Below are positions 50,605 to 59,166 of a stretch of 64,000 nt of DNA, one piece after another. A program made the translations under genes and the position numbers. The notes beneath the pieces are model-generated. The model was not told the origin of the DNA. It made no database searches and worked only from the letters and a program-made list of their open reading frames with translations. Every line of letters starts with the position of its first letter. Position 1 is the first letter of the stretch. This DNA comes from Oscillospiraceae bacterium (GTDB lineage: Bacteria > Bacillota > Clostridia > Oscillospirales > JAAYOS01). Where the stretch lies: contig JAISEG010000009.1 of NCBI GenBank assembly GCA_031264245.1, forward strand, positions 68,986-132,985, given 5' to 3'.

Positions 50605-51668
50605 AATTTGCCCCCTATCCCGTTTGCTTCTTCTATCTTCGCCAAAACCTCGCCCGGCGACGGAACCATCCCGCCCGTCCTGCCGCAGAACAGCACCGGG
50701 CGCATACAGCGGGTCGCAAGCTCGACGTCCTCTATCATCTGACCCATTGACAGCTCAACCGTTACGAATGAGCGAACCTTCTCCGCGGCGTTTCTCAGCA
50801 CACCCTTCGGGAATGGCCAGAGGGTTATGGGACGAATCATCCCGGCTTTTATCCCCTTTGCGCGCGCCTCGTTTATCGCGTTTCTCGACACCCTGGAGGC
50901 TGCCCCGTAGGACACTACGCACACCTCGGCGTCCTCCATCAGATACTCCTCGTACATGACCTCGTTTTCCTCGACGACCTTATATCTGGCATATCTCTCG
51001 ATATTTTTCTTCTCCAGCTCCTCAGGGTTCAGGTAGAGCGAATTTATAACATTTCTCTTCCTCTCGCCCTTCGTTCCCGTCGCAGCCCACGGTTTATCGT
51101 AATTTTCAACCTTGCCGCTGTCCAGCTCGACCGGCTCCATCATCTGACCGAGAACCCCGTCCGCCAGCAGCATCGTCGTCATGCGGTATTTATCCGCCAG
51201 GTTGAAGCCCTTGAAGGTGAGGTCCACCATCTCCTGCACATACGCCGGAGCGAGCACCAGCATCCTAAAGTCGCCGTGTCCCGAGGACCTTGTCGCCTGG
51301 AAATAATCCGCCTGTGACGGCTGAATCCCTCCGAGCCCGGGCCCTCCGCGCTGTACGTTCACCAGCAGCGCCGGCAGGTCGCACCCCGCAAGGTAGGAAA
51401 GCCCTTCGCTCTTAAGGGATATTCCGGGGCTTGAGCTTGAGGTCATGGCGCGTTTTCCGGCGGAAGCGACCCCGATAACCATATTTATCGCCGCGACTTC
51501 ACTTTCAGCCTGTATAAAAACGCCGTCAATTTTCGGCATACGCTTGGACATATACGCGGCGATTTCAGTCTGCGGCGTTATCGGATATCCGAGGTAGTGC
51601 CTGCAACCCGCCAGTATAGCAGCCTCGGCAAGCGCCTCGTTACCCTTCATCAATACTTTTTCAGACAT
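50601..51668 (-). CDS. 2-oxoacid:ferredoxin oxidoreductase, alpha subunit
   Basis: 355 residues: an alpha subunit of the Kor/Vor type (MKGNEALAEAAILAGCRHY; GYPITPQTEIAAYMS). It binds the 2-oxoacid and forms the enzyme core with the beta subunit. Strong ribosome site. Electrons go through the small ferredoxin subunit to ferredoxin. Confidence 0.94.
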   Translation of the reverse strand: MSEKVLMKGNEALAEAAILAGCRHYLGYPITPQTEIAAYMSKRMPKIDGVFIQAESEVAAINMVIGVASAGKRAMTSSSSPGISLKSEGLSYLAGCDLPALLVNVQRGGPGLGGIQPSQADYFQATRSSGHGDFRMLVLAPAYVQEMVDLTFKGFNLADKYRMTTMLLADGVLGQMMEPVELDSGKVENYDKPWAATGTKGERKRNVINSLYLNPEELEKKNIERYARYKVVEENEVMYEEYLMEDAEVCVVSYGAASRVSRNAINEARAKGIKAGMIRPITLWPFPKGVLRNAAEKVRSFVTVELSMGQMIEDVELATRCMRPVLFCGRTGGMVPSPGEVLAKIEEANGIGGKL

Positions 51669-51718
51669 TTTTTTATGACCATTCCTTTCCTCATTAACAC
51701 AAAGTAAGTGTGCCCGCT

Positions 51719-51925
51719 TTACTTTTCAACGGTAATTACACAGTCGGGGCACATAGTCGCGCAAAACGCGCACGCGATGCATTTCTCCATATCGGTAATC
51801 TCGGCGGGATAATAGCCCTTTGCGTTCAGCTTTTCTGTGGACAGCCGGACAATTTTCTTCGGGCATACCCCCACGCAGAGCCCGCAGCCCTTGCATTTGT
51901 CCCGGTTAAACGTTACTTTTCCCAT
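51719..51925 (-). CDS. 2-oxoacid:ferredoxin oxidoreductase, delta (2[4Fe-4S] ferredoxin) subunit
   Basis: 68 residues with two classical ferredoxin motifs, CKGCGLCVGVCP and CIACAFCATMCP. ATG 51925 has AGGA nine bases upstream; GTG 51931 is too close to it. As first subunit gene it completes a four-subunit complex with the order delta-alpha-beta-gamma. Confidence 0.93.
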   Translation of the reverse strand: MGKVTFNRDKCKGCGLCVGVCPKKIVRLSTEKLNAKGYYPAEITDMEKCIACAFCATMCPDCVITVEK

Positions 51926-51964
51926 AATCACTTTTCCTTTCCTTATACCAATATCTGTTCGATA

Positions 51965-52642
51965 TTACAAAACCCATTCGCTTTTCAAATACAGCTTTAT
52001 CGGATACAGGCCGCTTATCCTGCCCTCCAGCTCCCCGGCAAGCTCTTCCCGAACCGAGGTCAGCTTCACAGGCAGCCCGCTTCTCCCCGATACCTCCTCC
52101 GCGTATCCCACCGAGGACAGGACGTCCTCCGGAGTTGTTTCCGCCCCCAGGTTGGAGTTGTTGGCAATGGCGGTGAACTTCATCGACGCGGCGCGTTCGA
52201 CCTCCCTCATCACCTCAAGCGTGTCCTCCGCCGTCCTTGTGCGCGGGCGGAATCTGTTGATAACAAAGATAAATTCGTAGTCGCCCTCCTCTATTATCGC
52301 GGGCGAGTACCTGCCCAGAGCCAGCGCTCCCCTGTCGTCGCCGCCAACGTCAGCCACCGCGTACATGTCCTTGCGGTCTATGATGGCGTAGGCTTCGCCC
52401 GGCAGCGAAGGCACATCGACGTTGGAGTTTGCGTATTTCGAGGATATCAGCCTTATGCCCGCCCGGTTCAGCGCCTGCTCGCTGTCCTTTGTCCTGAAAT
52501 ATGGATTTACGATATCAAGGTCGGCAACCATGACCTCCCTGCCCTCGCCCCTCAAATAAAGCGCGTAGTTGACCGCCAGATTCGTCTTGCCGCTGCCGTA
52601 ATGCCCGGCAAATAAAGTCACACGTTTATACTCAAATTTCAT
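51965..52642 (-). CDS. ParA/CobQ-like nucleotide-binding protein
   Basis: About 225 residues, a SIMIBI-class NTPase with P-loop AGHYGSGKTNLAVNYA near residue 14 and a switch region VADLDIVNPYFRTKD. It resembles MinD/ParA and CobQ/CobB-like proteins, but partner and target are unknown. It lies two bases after the MATE gene and 39 before the ferredoxin subunit, so it may belong to the oxidoreductase operon; a role in cofactor insertion would be plausible. Confidence 0.85.
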   Translation of the reverse strand: MKFEYKRVTLFAGHYGSGKTNLAVNYALYLRGEGREVMVADLDIVNPYFRTKDSEQALNRAGIRLISSKYANSNVDVPSLPGEAYAIIDRKDMYAVADVGGDDRGALALGRYSPAIIEEGDYEFIFVINRFRPRTRTAEDTLEVMREVERAASMKFTAIANNSNLGAETTPEDVLSSVGYAEEVSGRSGLPVKLTSVREELAGELEGRISGLYPIKLYLKSEWVL

Positions 52643-52643
52643 A

Positions 52644-54032
52644 TTATTGCCCCGCAATAGGCTGAGCGGATATCTTTATTCCCTTTTCCCTCCATTTTCC
52701 GAAATGGAAGTACAGGAATGTCAGAGCCGTGCCTGTAACCATCGTGATGCTCATCGCGTAGAACAGCCCCATATAGTTATTCGCTTGTACCGCGAGCAGA
52801 TAGGTGAGCGGTATGCGTATAATCATGTTGACAATGGCCAAAACCATTGGAATAGCCGCCACTCCGGCGCCGCGTATGGCGCCCGACATTGCCATATCAA
52901 AGCCCATAAACGAATAGAAGAAGGCTATGTAGCTGATCCCCCTCATACCCATTTCGATGACGATTTCCTTGTCGGTAAAGGCGTAGAAGAAATATTTGTT
53001 AAAGGCAAGAAGTATCACTCCCAGTACCACTCCCACCGCGGCAATCATCCCAAGCAGCACATACACTCCCTTTTTCGCCCTCTCGGCGTTTCCCGCGCCG
53101 ATATTCTGCCCGACGAAGGTGGTGGACGACATACCAAGCGCCATCATCGGCATGACCGCAAACCCGTCGATTTTCATTATTATCGTGTTCGCGGCGATAA
53201 GGTCGGAGCCAAACCCGTTCGCGTATGACTGTATAACAACGCTTCCCAGCGACATTGCCATACTCTGTATCGCCGACGGAATCCCAAGCTTGATTATGCT
53301 TGCCGCGGCGGCTTTATCCGGCGAAAGGATGCCTTTAAGTGAAATCTTCACACCGTAATTTCCTGTGTTTATCCTCCAGAGAATAATAAGCCCGGACAAA
53401 AATTGCGAAATCGTCGTCGCCCACGCGACCCCCGCGACTCCCCAGCCAAACACTATCACAAACACAAGGTCAAGCACAATATTCGTCACGCTCGCCACAA
53501 TAAGCGCGATCAGCGGCCACCGTGAATCCCCCATGCCGCGCAGAACGCCGCTGCCGTTGTTGAAAAATATGTTGCCCAGCATACCCGCGAATATTATTAA
53601 AAGATATGTAGCCGAGTCGTCAATGATATTTTCCGGCGTACCCAAGAGGTCAAGAAGCGGTCTGCTTAGGAATAGTCCGATTATTGTCACAAAAATGCCT
53701 ATGCCAAAGGCGAGGGTAAATATGGTGTTGACCGACTTTTGCAGTCTGTCCATGTCCTTTGCGCCGAAGGTCTGTGAAACAACGATGTTCGAGCCCATCG
53801 AAAGACCCATGAACAACGCGCTGAAAAGCATCATAATCGGGAAGCTCACGCCGACCGCGGCAATGGCGTCGGAGCCGACAAACTTTCCCACAACGATCGA
53901 GTCGACCACGTTGTACAGCTGCATTACGAGGTTTCCCACAATCATGGGAAGCACGAAGCGCAGTATTTTTGTAACTATTGGACCGGAGGTAAGGTCATTT
54001 TTTTCATTGATTTCCGCTGGTTTGCTGCTCAT
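52644..54032 (-). CDS. MATE family efflux transporter
   Basis: A 462-residue multidrug and toxin extrusion protein with twelve predicted membrane spans. N-terminal half LPMIVGNLVMQLYNVVDSI and the internal repeat AIQSMAMSLGSVVIQSYANG match the two MatE halves. The start ATG 54032 follows GGGAG. Substrates cannot be told. It is the first gene of the minus-strand set that continues through the oxidoreductase. Confidence 0.93.
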   Translation of the reverse strand: MSSKPAEINEKNDLTSGPIVTKILRFVLPMIVGNLVMQLYNVVDSIVVGKFVGSDAIAAVGVSFPIMMLFSALFMGLSMGSNIVVSQTFGAKDMDRLQKSVNTIFTLAFGIGIFVTIIGLFLSRPLLDLLGTPENIIDDSATYLLIIFAGMLGNIFFNNGSGVLRGMGDSRWPLIALIVASVTNIVLDLVFVIVFGWGVAGVAWATTISQFLSGLIILWRINTGNYGVKISLKGILSPDKAAAASIIKLGIPSAIQSMAMSLGSVVIQSYANGFGSDLIAANTIIMKIDGFAVMPMMALGMSSTTFVGQNIGAGNAERAKKGVYVLLGMIAAVGVVLGVILLAFNKYFFYAFTDKEIVIEMGMRGISYIAFFYSFMGFDMAMSGAIRGAGVAAIPMVLAIVNMIIRIPLTYLLAVQANNYMGLFYAMSITMVTGTALTFLYFHFGKWREKGIKISAQPIAGQ

Positions 54033-54123
54033 TAAATATCTCCCGTTCTTATTTTTTCATTCCATAATATACCTTATTCGCTCTCCAGTCAATAAATATT
54101 TTATGTGGAAACACCATCTGGTT

Positions 54124-54240
54124 GTAGGGTGCGATGTCCGCATCGCGCCGCAATATGCAGAATTTGTGGGTGGCGGCGCGGTGCGGACGATACCGCGTTA
54201 ACATCGGCGGGCGGGTTGACCCCGCCCCTACTCCCCTACC
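54124..54240. repeat. GTAGGGTGCGATGTCCGC interspersed repeat, third copy
   Basis: GTAGGGTGCGATGTCCGCAT (54124) and GGCGCGGTGCGGACGATACC (near 54175) form a composite inverted region; a GTTGACCCCGCCCCTAC segment follows at 54214-54231. It borders, and partly overlaps, the 3' end of the RHH gene. Confidence 0.5.
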
Positions 54241-54439
54241 TGTGCGAACGGGGCTTGAAGCCGTCAAAGGCGATAACACCGTGCTTTTCCTCGTAATCCG
54301 CGATATGCTGCAATATAAGCTGCTCAATTTCCTTGTTCGCGGAACGTCCGTTGTATTCGGCTATGAATTTCAGCTTATCCATCGTCTCGGTCGGTACTCG
54401 TAAGGAATAACTTGGATTTTTGTATACTCCGGTTGGCAC
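54236..54439 (-). CDS. Ribbon-helix-helix (Arc-like) DNA-binding protein
   Basis: A 67-residue Arc/MetJ-fold protein. The N-terminal strand YSLRVPTETMDKLKFIAE and helix NGRSANKEIEQLI match the RHH pattern. GTG 54439 has AGGAGG eight bases upstream. A 19-base palindrome (54456-54474) lies just before the ribosome site and is a likely auto-operator. No toxin gene is adjacent. The last residues run into a repeat, so the C-terminus may have been altered. Confidence 0.8.
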   Translation of the reverse strand: MPTGVYKNPSYSLRVPTETMDKLKFIAEYNGRSANKEIEQLILQHIADYEEKHGVIAFDGFKPRSHR

Positions 54440-54455
54440 TATAATAACCTCCTCA

Positions 54456-54474
54456 TGTTGTCAAGTTGACAACA
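54456..54474. promoter_or_regulatory. Palindromic operator of the RHH gene
   Basis: TGTTGTCAA-G-TTGACAACA, a perfect 9-bp inverted repeat around one base, just upstream of the gene's AGGAGG. RHH repressors bind such sites as dimers of dimers. Confidence 0.55.
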
Positions 54475-54548
54475 CAAGGATAGCATATATAGTTATTTTT
54501 GAATTATGCTTGACTGCATGTAGATGCCTATGGTATAATTTGGGTATT

Positions 54549-55937
54549 TCATAGGATACTTGACTTTTGTATCAGCCTGTCTATTTCGGAGTATACGGCG
54601 TCCAAAGTGACGTTATTCCTCCTTGCCGCGGCTGAAACGTCGTCGTATTCAGCCTTGATTTTTTCCACGCCGAAGCCGCCGGAGGTCTTGACCCGTATTT
54701 TCCCGTATTTGGAATCGACCTCGCTTGTCTGTTGGCTGAGCACATATCTCGACGCGAAGGTTTTCCTCACCCCTCTGGTCGTTGTGTGCCGCAGGATCAA
54801 TTCCGCGAATTTATCGCAATCCTCCGGCTTGCACAGGCAGGTCAGCATCACGGCGGGTCTGTTCTTTTTCATATGTATCGGAGTGAGAAACACATCCGGC
54901 GCCCCGGCCTCCATCAGAATATCAAACGCGTAGCCCACAGCCTCGGGCGTCATATCGTCAAGGTTGCAAGTAAGCTCGTATATGTCGTCCGGTCCGGCTT
55001 TGCCGGCCGCCGCGCCGGAGTCCCCCGCAAACACCCGCAAGCAGTTCGCCTGCGGAAAATCCTTTTTCCCCATTCCAATCCCAAGCTTGTCGGCGGTCAT
55101 ACGGGGCATGGCTCCGAATTCGTCGGCAAAATGCTTTAAAAGCGCCGCCCCCGTCGGGGTGCACAGCTCGCCGCGTATCTCTCCGCCGTATATCGGGACC
55201 CCTCTGAGTATATCCGCGGTCGCGGGCGCCGGAACAGGCAGTATCCCGTGCGCGCACCTGACCTGCCCGCTGCCGACATGTACGGGCGACACGACGATTT
55301 TGTCCGGGTTTATCTCCTCCATCAGCATACACACCCCGACAATGTCGGCTATCGCGTCGTATGTCCCGACCTCGTGAAAATGTATCTGCTCCACCGGCTT
55401 CCCGTGCGCCCTCGCTTCGGCGTCCGCAATCAGCCTGTAGACCGCCGCCGCGTCCAGCTTTACCCTGTCCGAGACAGGAAGCCCCATTATCGTTTCGGTT
55501 ATGCCGGACATGCCGGAGCGGCTGTGGCCGTGACCGTGAGCGTGACCGTGTTCGTCGTTGTGGCTGTGGTCGTGACCCTGCGCCTTTTTGAGCAGAACCG
55601 CGTTTTCGCCCGATGGCTTGCTCCCGTCCGGGTGGGTGTGGGTATGACCGTCATGTGTATGCTCGTGCGTGTGACCGTGGTCATGATCATGGTCGCCATG
55701 CGTATGACCGTGGGAATAATCATGGCTGTGTTCATGCTCGCCGTTCACAGTCACATTTACGTGTGTACCGGTTATCCCGCACTTTTCCGATGCCTCCGCC
55801 CACACCTTCACCCCTTCAAGCCCCAGCGAATTCATCCTTTCGAAAAATCCGTCCCTGTTTTCGATAAGCCCGGACAGCGCCGCCATAAGCATATCCCCCG
55901 CCGCGCCCATGTTACATTCAATAAATAACGTTTTCAT
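54549..55937 (-). CDS. larC: Nickel-pincer cofactor nickel insertase LarC
   Basis: 462 residues. Inserts nickel into the sulfurised pyridinium cofactor with CTP use. The N-terminal half has MGAAGDMLMAALSG; a His-rich region of about 70 residues (from EHSHDYSHGHTHG) follows, then the conserved core (HFHEVGTYDAIADIVG; CNLDDMTPEAVGYA). In Lactiplantibacillus larC1/larC2 need a programmed frameshift; here it is one frame. Last gene of larE-larB-larC. Confidence 0.95.
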   Translation of the reverse strand: MKTLFIECNMGAAGDMLMAALSGLIENRDGFFERMNSLGLEGVKVWAEASEKCGITGTHVNVTVNGEHEHSHDYSHGHTHGDHDHDHGHTHEHTHDGHTHTHPDGSKPSGENAVLLKKAQGHDHSHNDEHGHAHGHGHSRSGMSGITETIMGLPVSDRVKLDAAAVYRLIADAEARAHGKPVEQIHFHEVGTYDAIADIVGVCMLMEEINPDKIVVSPVHVGSGQVRCAHGILPVPAPATADILRGVPIYGGEIRGELCTPTGAALLKHFADEFGAMPRMTADKLGIGMGKKDFPQANCLRVFAGDSGAAAGKAGPDDIYELTCNLDDMTPEAVGYAFDILMEAGAPDVFLTPIHMKKNRPAVMLTCLCKPEDCDKFAELILRHTTTRGVRKTFASRYVLSQQTSEVDSKYGKIRVKTSGGFGVEKIKAEYDDVSAAARRNNVTLDAVYSEIDRLIQKSSIL

Positions 55938-55955
55938 AAAACTACTCCTCCCCGG

Positions 55956-56690
55956 TCACGCCGTATGGTTTATCATGCTTGCGAGGTATCCTGCCCCAAA
56001 GCCGTTGTCAATGTTCACAACGCTCACTCCGCTGGCGCATGAGTTCAGCATGGACAGCAGCGCCGAAAGCCCGTTAAACGAAGCCCCGTAGCCCACGCTT
56101 GTCGGAACCCCGATCACAGGGCAGTCGGCAAGGCCTCCAACCACGCTGGCAAGCGCGCCCTCCATTCCGGCGATGGCTATTATGACCCTTGCGCTCATTA
56201 TCTTGTCAATATTTGACAGGAGCCTGTGCAGGCCCGCCACACCGACGTCGTACAGCCTGACCACCTCGTTTCCAAGCGCCTCCGCCGTCAGCGCCGCTTC
56301 CTCCGCAACGGGCATATCGCTCGTCCCGCCGGTTGCTACGACAATCTTCCCCGACCCGTGCTTTGCGGGCATATTACCCACTATTCCCACCCGCCCGATT
56401 TCGTGATATAATAGCTTGTGGTCCTTCCCCACCGCCGCCGCCGCCTCGGCGGACATTCTTGTAATAAGTATTGTCTCCTGACCTCTCGCCCGCATGGCTG
56501 CGACTATTCCGCAGATCTGCTCCGGCGTCTTTCCCGCGCCGTATATGACCTCCGCCGCGCCCTGCCTCACCTGCCTGTGGTGATCCACCTTAGCGTAGCC
56601 CAGATCCTCAAACGGCTCCATTTTCAGCTTCAGCAGCGCGTCCTCCGGCGATATTTCTCCGCTTTTTACGCTGTTCAGCAATCTCAGCAT
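55956..56690 (-). CDS. larB: Pyridinium-3,5-biscarboxylate mononucleotide synthase LarB
   Basis: About 244 residues. Carboxylates and hydrolyses nicotinic acid adenine dinucleotide, the first step of the pincer cofactor. Signatures are [12 protein letters not shown], the PurE-like [15 protein letters not shown], and [13 protein letters not shown] prefer ATG 56690, which gives the usual LarB N-terminus; a GTG at 56717 would add nine residues and neither site has an ideal ribosome site. Confidence 0.93.
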   Translation of the reverse strand: MLRLLNSVKSGEISPEDALLKLKMEPFEDLGYAKVDHHRQVRQGAAEVIYGAGKTPEQICGIVAAMRARGQETILITRMSAEAAAAVGKDHKLLYHEIGRVGIVGNMPAKHGSGKIVVATGGTSDMPVAEEAALTAEALGNEVVRLYDVGVAGLHRLLSNIDKIMSARVIIAIAGMEGALASVVGGLADCPVIGVPTSVGYGASFNGLSALLSMLNSCASGVSVVNIDNGFGAGYLASMINHTA

Positions 56691-56733
56691 ATCCTGTCCC
56701 GGCAATTTTTGACCCACCCTTCGTTTAGTATTT

Positions 56734-57483
56734 TTATCTCTTCCCGCTCAGGTCCAGCGTGACCGTCCCAAAGTATTTGCTCAGGCTGTCGTATATCTCC
56801 CGTCTTTTCTCAAATACCGCCGCCATCTGACCCTCGGGTATCTCCAGCCTCGCGTCGTTTCCGTCCCGCACCCGCACCCTGAAATCGGTAAAGCCAAGCC
56901 CGAACAGCCTGTCCTCGGCGGCTTCCAGCCTTTCAAGTATCTCCCGCGTTATCTTGTCCCCTGTCCTGATTCGTGTGGCAAGGCACGCGTACGCGGGCTT
57001 CGACCAGGTGAAAAGCCCCGCCTTTTTCGACAGCTCCCGTATCTGCGCCTTGGTAAGCCCGGCGTCTCTCAGCGGCGACCTGACCCCAAGCTCCCTCAGC
57101 GCGCGCATACCCGGTCTGTCCCCCGCGTCGTCCGACGCGTTTGACCCGTCTATCACAAGCGGATAACCGTCCGCCGCCGCCCTTCTTATTATCCCGGAAA
57201 AAATAGCCTGCTTGCAGTAGTAACAGCGCAAAGGGTCGTTTCCCGTGACCCTTTGGTCGGTCAAAATATCTGCTTCAAGCACCTCAAGCTCCGCGCCCAG
57301 CTCGTTTACAAGCTTTTTCGCGTCCTCCAGCTCGAACCGCGGCTGAAACATTGTCTTCACAAAGTATGCCTTCACCCGCGCGCCGCTTTCCCTCGCCGCG
57401 TACAGAAGATACGACGAATCGACTCCCCCCGAAAACGCGAGCGCGACCTTTGGGTTGCCTTCAAAAAATGCTTTCAGCTCCAT
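56734..57483 (-). CDS. larE: Pyridinium-3,5-bisthiocarboxylate synthase LarE
   Basis: 249 residues. ATP-dependent sulfur transferase (PP-loop [10 protein letters not shown]) that thiolates the LarB product. Cys87 and Cys90 (RCYYCK) and Cys167 (YACLATR) form a three-cysteine set. Some LarE enzymes use one sacrificial Cys, others bind a [4Fe-4S] cluster through three Cys; this pattern favours the second. First gene of the lar operon. Confidence 0.94.
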   Translation of the reverse strand: MELKAFFEGNPKVALAFSGGVDSSYLLYAARESGARVKAYFVKTMFQPRFELEDAKKLVNELGAELEVLEADILTDQRVTGNDPLRCYYCKQAIFSGIIRRAAADGYPLVIDGSNASDDAGDRPGMRALRELGVRSPLRDAGLTKAQIRELSKKAGLFTWSKPAYACLATRIRTGDKITREILERLEAAEDRLFGLGFTDFRVRVRDGNDARLEIPEGQMAAVFEKRREIYDSLSKYFGTVTLDLSGKR

Positions 57484-57860
57484 AGCGGTTCGCCTCCCGG
57501 AATTTTCTTCAAATATTTTTTAGGTGCTGTCTTTCCTCGGCTTCTGTTTTTATTAAGCGGTTGATACCATTATATACTCTATTAAAGCAGATTTCCAGTT
57601 GATCTCAAGCAAAATATCAATTATTATATAATTATATTTAAATCAAGTATTCAATTTTTAATATTGACGTATAATAGCTAAAAATGTCGCCGTAACATAT
57701 ACTTTACTGTAAGGTGCACCGGATAACAGGGTCTGAACGGTGATGAAAATGGAGAAATTAATATAATATTATGATAAATAATAATATATTAACAATCATA
57801 TCGATATTGAGAATATTTAATGGCATAATATAATGTGATATAATAGGTAGGTGATGCTAT
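57484..57860. other. AT-rich spacer, promoter for the small XRE gene
   Basis: A 376-bp spacer between divergent genes. It is mostly AT, with a plausible promoter at 57807-57834. I saw no additional gene. Confidence 0.55.
57807..57834 (+). promoter_or_regulatory. Promoter of the small XRE gene
   Basis: TTGAGA (57807-57812), 16-base spacer and TATAAT (57829-57834). A second TATAAT with TGA before it lies at 57839-57844. Confidence 0.55.
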
Positions 57861-58079
57861 ATAAAAAATATAAAGCTGCTTCGAGTAATGCGTGACTACA
57901 CGCAGCTCAGAGTTCAAATGGAAACCGGGATAAGTCAAAGCATACTGTCTCAGTATGAAAACGGAATAGCAACACCCACGACTGAGAACCTGCTGAAATT
58001 GGCTGAATACTACAACACAAGTCTTGATTATTTGATGGATCTAACCGACGTAAAAACGCCTTACCCAAGAAAGGTATAA
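57861..58079 (+). CDS. Small XRE-family helix-turn-helix regulator, probable ATA start
   Basis: About 72 residues, a lone XRE domain. The helix pattern KNIKLLRVMRDYTQLRVQ leads into TGISQSILSQYENGIATPT and LAEYYNTSLDYLMDLTD. The conserved first helix begins upstream of the first ATG (57888): the frame opens after a TGA at 57852 and the only codon in the right place is ATA 57861, six to nine bases after AGGTAGGTGAT. The short version from 57888 would lose most of helix 1. Function as a local repressor is inferred. Confidence 0.7.
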   Translation: MKNIKLLRVMRDYTQLRVQMETGISQSILSQYENGIATPTTENLLKLAEYYNTSLDYLMDLTDVKTPYPRKV

Positions 58080-58156
58080 AAGTAGAATGGGCTGTATCGC
58101 TTTTCTGTGGTGCGGCTCTTTTACTATTGCTGCGGTCATGGATCTCCCCGGTTTTC

Positions 58157-58201
58157 CGGATATCTTTCTAGGCTCATAAGCCGAGCTTCGAAAGATATCC
58201 G
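58157..58201. terminator. Hairpin between convergent XRE and transporter genes
   Basis: CGGATATCTTTC (58157-58168) and GAAAGATATCCG (58190-58201), 12 bp perfect, with an inner GGCT/AGCC. Weak thymine runs; likely a bidirectional terminator. Confidence 0.6.
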
Positions 58202-58219
58202 TATTATGTATGCGCTTTT

Positions 58220-58855
58220 TTACGGCAATGGATATATTTTCTTCTTAAACGCGTTGTTGACAACCGTAGCGGCGCTTAAATAAACGGCTACGACCCCCGC
58301 GCCCAGCAGCGCCCACGCCGAAATTTGTCCAAAGCTCTTGGGAATCGCTCCCAGGTCTGTGAGCGCGATAAACGGAAGCGCTATATCCAGAAGTATAACA
58401 ACGATGGAAAGCAAGCCAAACTTGGTAAAAAACGCTGGGGTCCAGAGCCAAATAACCACGGTTAAAACGCACCACGCATACCCGTCTATCCTTGCGTCAA
58501 GCGGAGCGTCCGCCATAATTCCATTGTACTTGAGCAGCATTTCCACCGCCCCGACCAACATAAAAAACGCTGAGAAGAAGAGAAAGGTGTTCCCTCCGGC
58601 ATGATTGCCTCCCTTCAGGTCGAGAAGCGCCACAACAAGCTGGATCACAAATCCGCCAAGCAGCCAGCACGCGATAAGCGGCAATGAGGCGGTTCCCACC
58701 TTGCCGGTAAGCATCGCGAAAAAGCATACACATGCCACAGCCAGCGCGACAAGCCCCGCCGCGGTCGGGTTCGACCATTCCTTGATATAGATGTTTGCTT
58801 CCAGTGTTTCATTTTTGCTTTGTTTTTCCGTTACGGTATTCGGTGTGCCTTGCAT
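58220..58855 (-). CDS. GPR1/FUN34/YaaH-family (acetate) transporter
   Basis: A 211-residue membrane protein with about six helices. The family motif NPAPLGL appears as NPTAAGL at the first helix (EWSNPTAAGLVALAVA). Members move acetate or succinate with protons. Start ATG 58855 has GGAG seven bases upstream. A terminator-like hairpin sits in its leader. Confidence 0.88.
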   Translation of the reverse strand: MQGTPNTVTEKQSKNETLEANIYIKEWSNPTAAGLVALAVACVCFFAMLTGKVGTASLPLIACWLLGGFVIQLVVALLDLKGGNHAGGNTFLFFSAFFMLVGAVEMLLKYNGIMADAPLDARIDGYAWCVLTVVIWLWTPAFFTKFGLLSIVVILLDIALPFIALTDLGAIPKSFGQISAWALLGAGVVAVYLSAATVVNNAFKKKIYPLP

Positions 58856-58883
58856 TATAAATCTCCATTCTTCCGGCAAAATA

Positions 58884-58928
58884 AAACACACCCGCCGCAA
58901 CCCTTTACCGGTTGCAGCAGGTGTGTTA
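58884..58928 (-). promoter_or_regulatory. Attenuator-like hairpin upstream of the acetate transporter gene
   Basis: Arms 58928-58911 and 58903-58886 (minus strand) pair in 16 of 18 positions (AACACACC ... GGTGTGTT), followed on the minus strand by TTATTTT. It lies about 25 bases before the transporter's ribosome site and just after a small open reading frame. Confidence 0.55.
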
Positions 58929-58953
58929 TTTAGCCTGTAATATTTTATACAGC

Positions 58954-59070
58954 TAACGAAACCTTCCTGCAAGCAACCGTTTTATCGACAATAATAAGCA
59001 GCCCGACAAAGAGAGCGCCAATAATGCTCTCGACTGTAAGGCTGTTCAATTTGTTCGATAAGTTGTTCAC
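58954..59070 (-). CDS. Small single-span membrane peptide (38 residues)
   Basis: GTG 59070 is preceded by GGAGG at five bases. The peptide starts MNNLSNKLNSLTVESII, has a hydrophobic stretch GALFVGLLIIV, and ends with basic residues (DKRLLAGRFR). It is followed by the attenuator-like hairpin and then the acetate transporter. It could be a leader peptide or a small subunit; short length keeps the confidence moderate. Confidence 0.5.
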
Positions 59071-59166
59071 ATAAGCCTCCGAAACTATATTGCGCTTAGT
59101 TTAATCAATTTGTCCGGTTTTGTCAATAGATTTTTTCTATTTATTTTTTAACTAATTTTACCTATG

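Noticed and set aside
54124-54240. Small genes in the repeat next to the RHH gene
   Set aside because: Open frames there are repeat-derived, overlapping in several frames, and have no ribosome sites.
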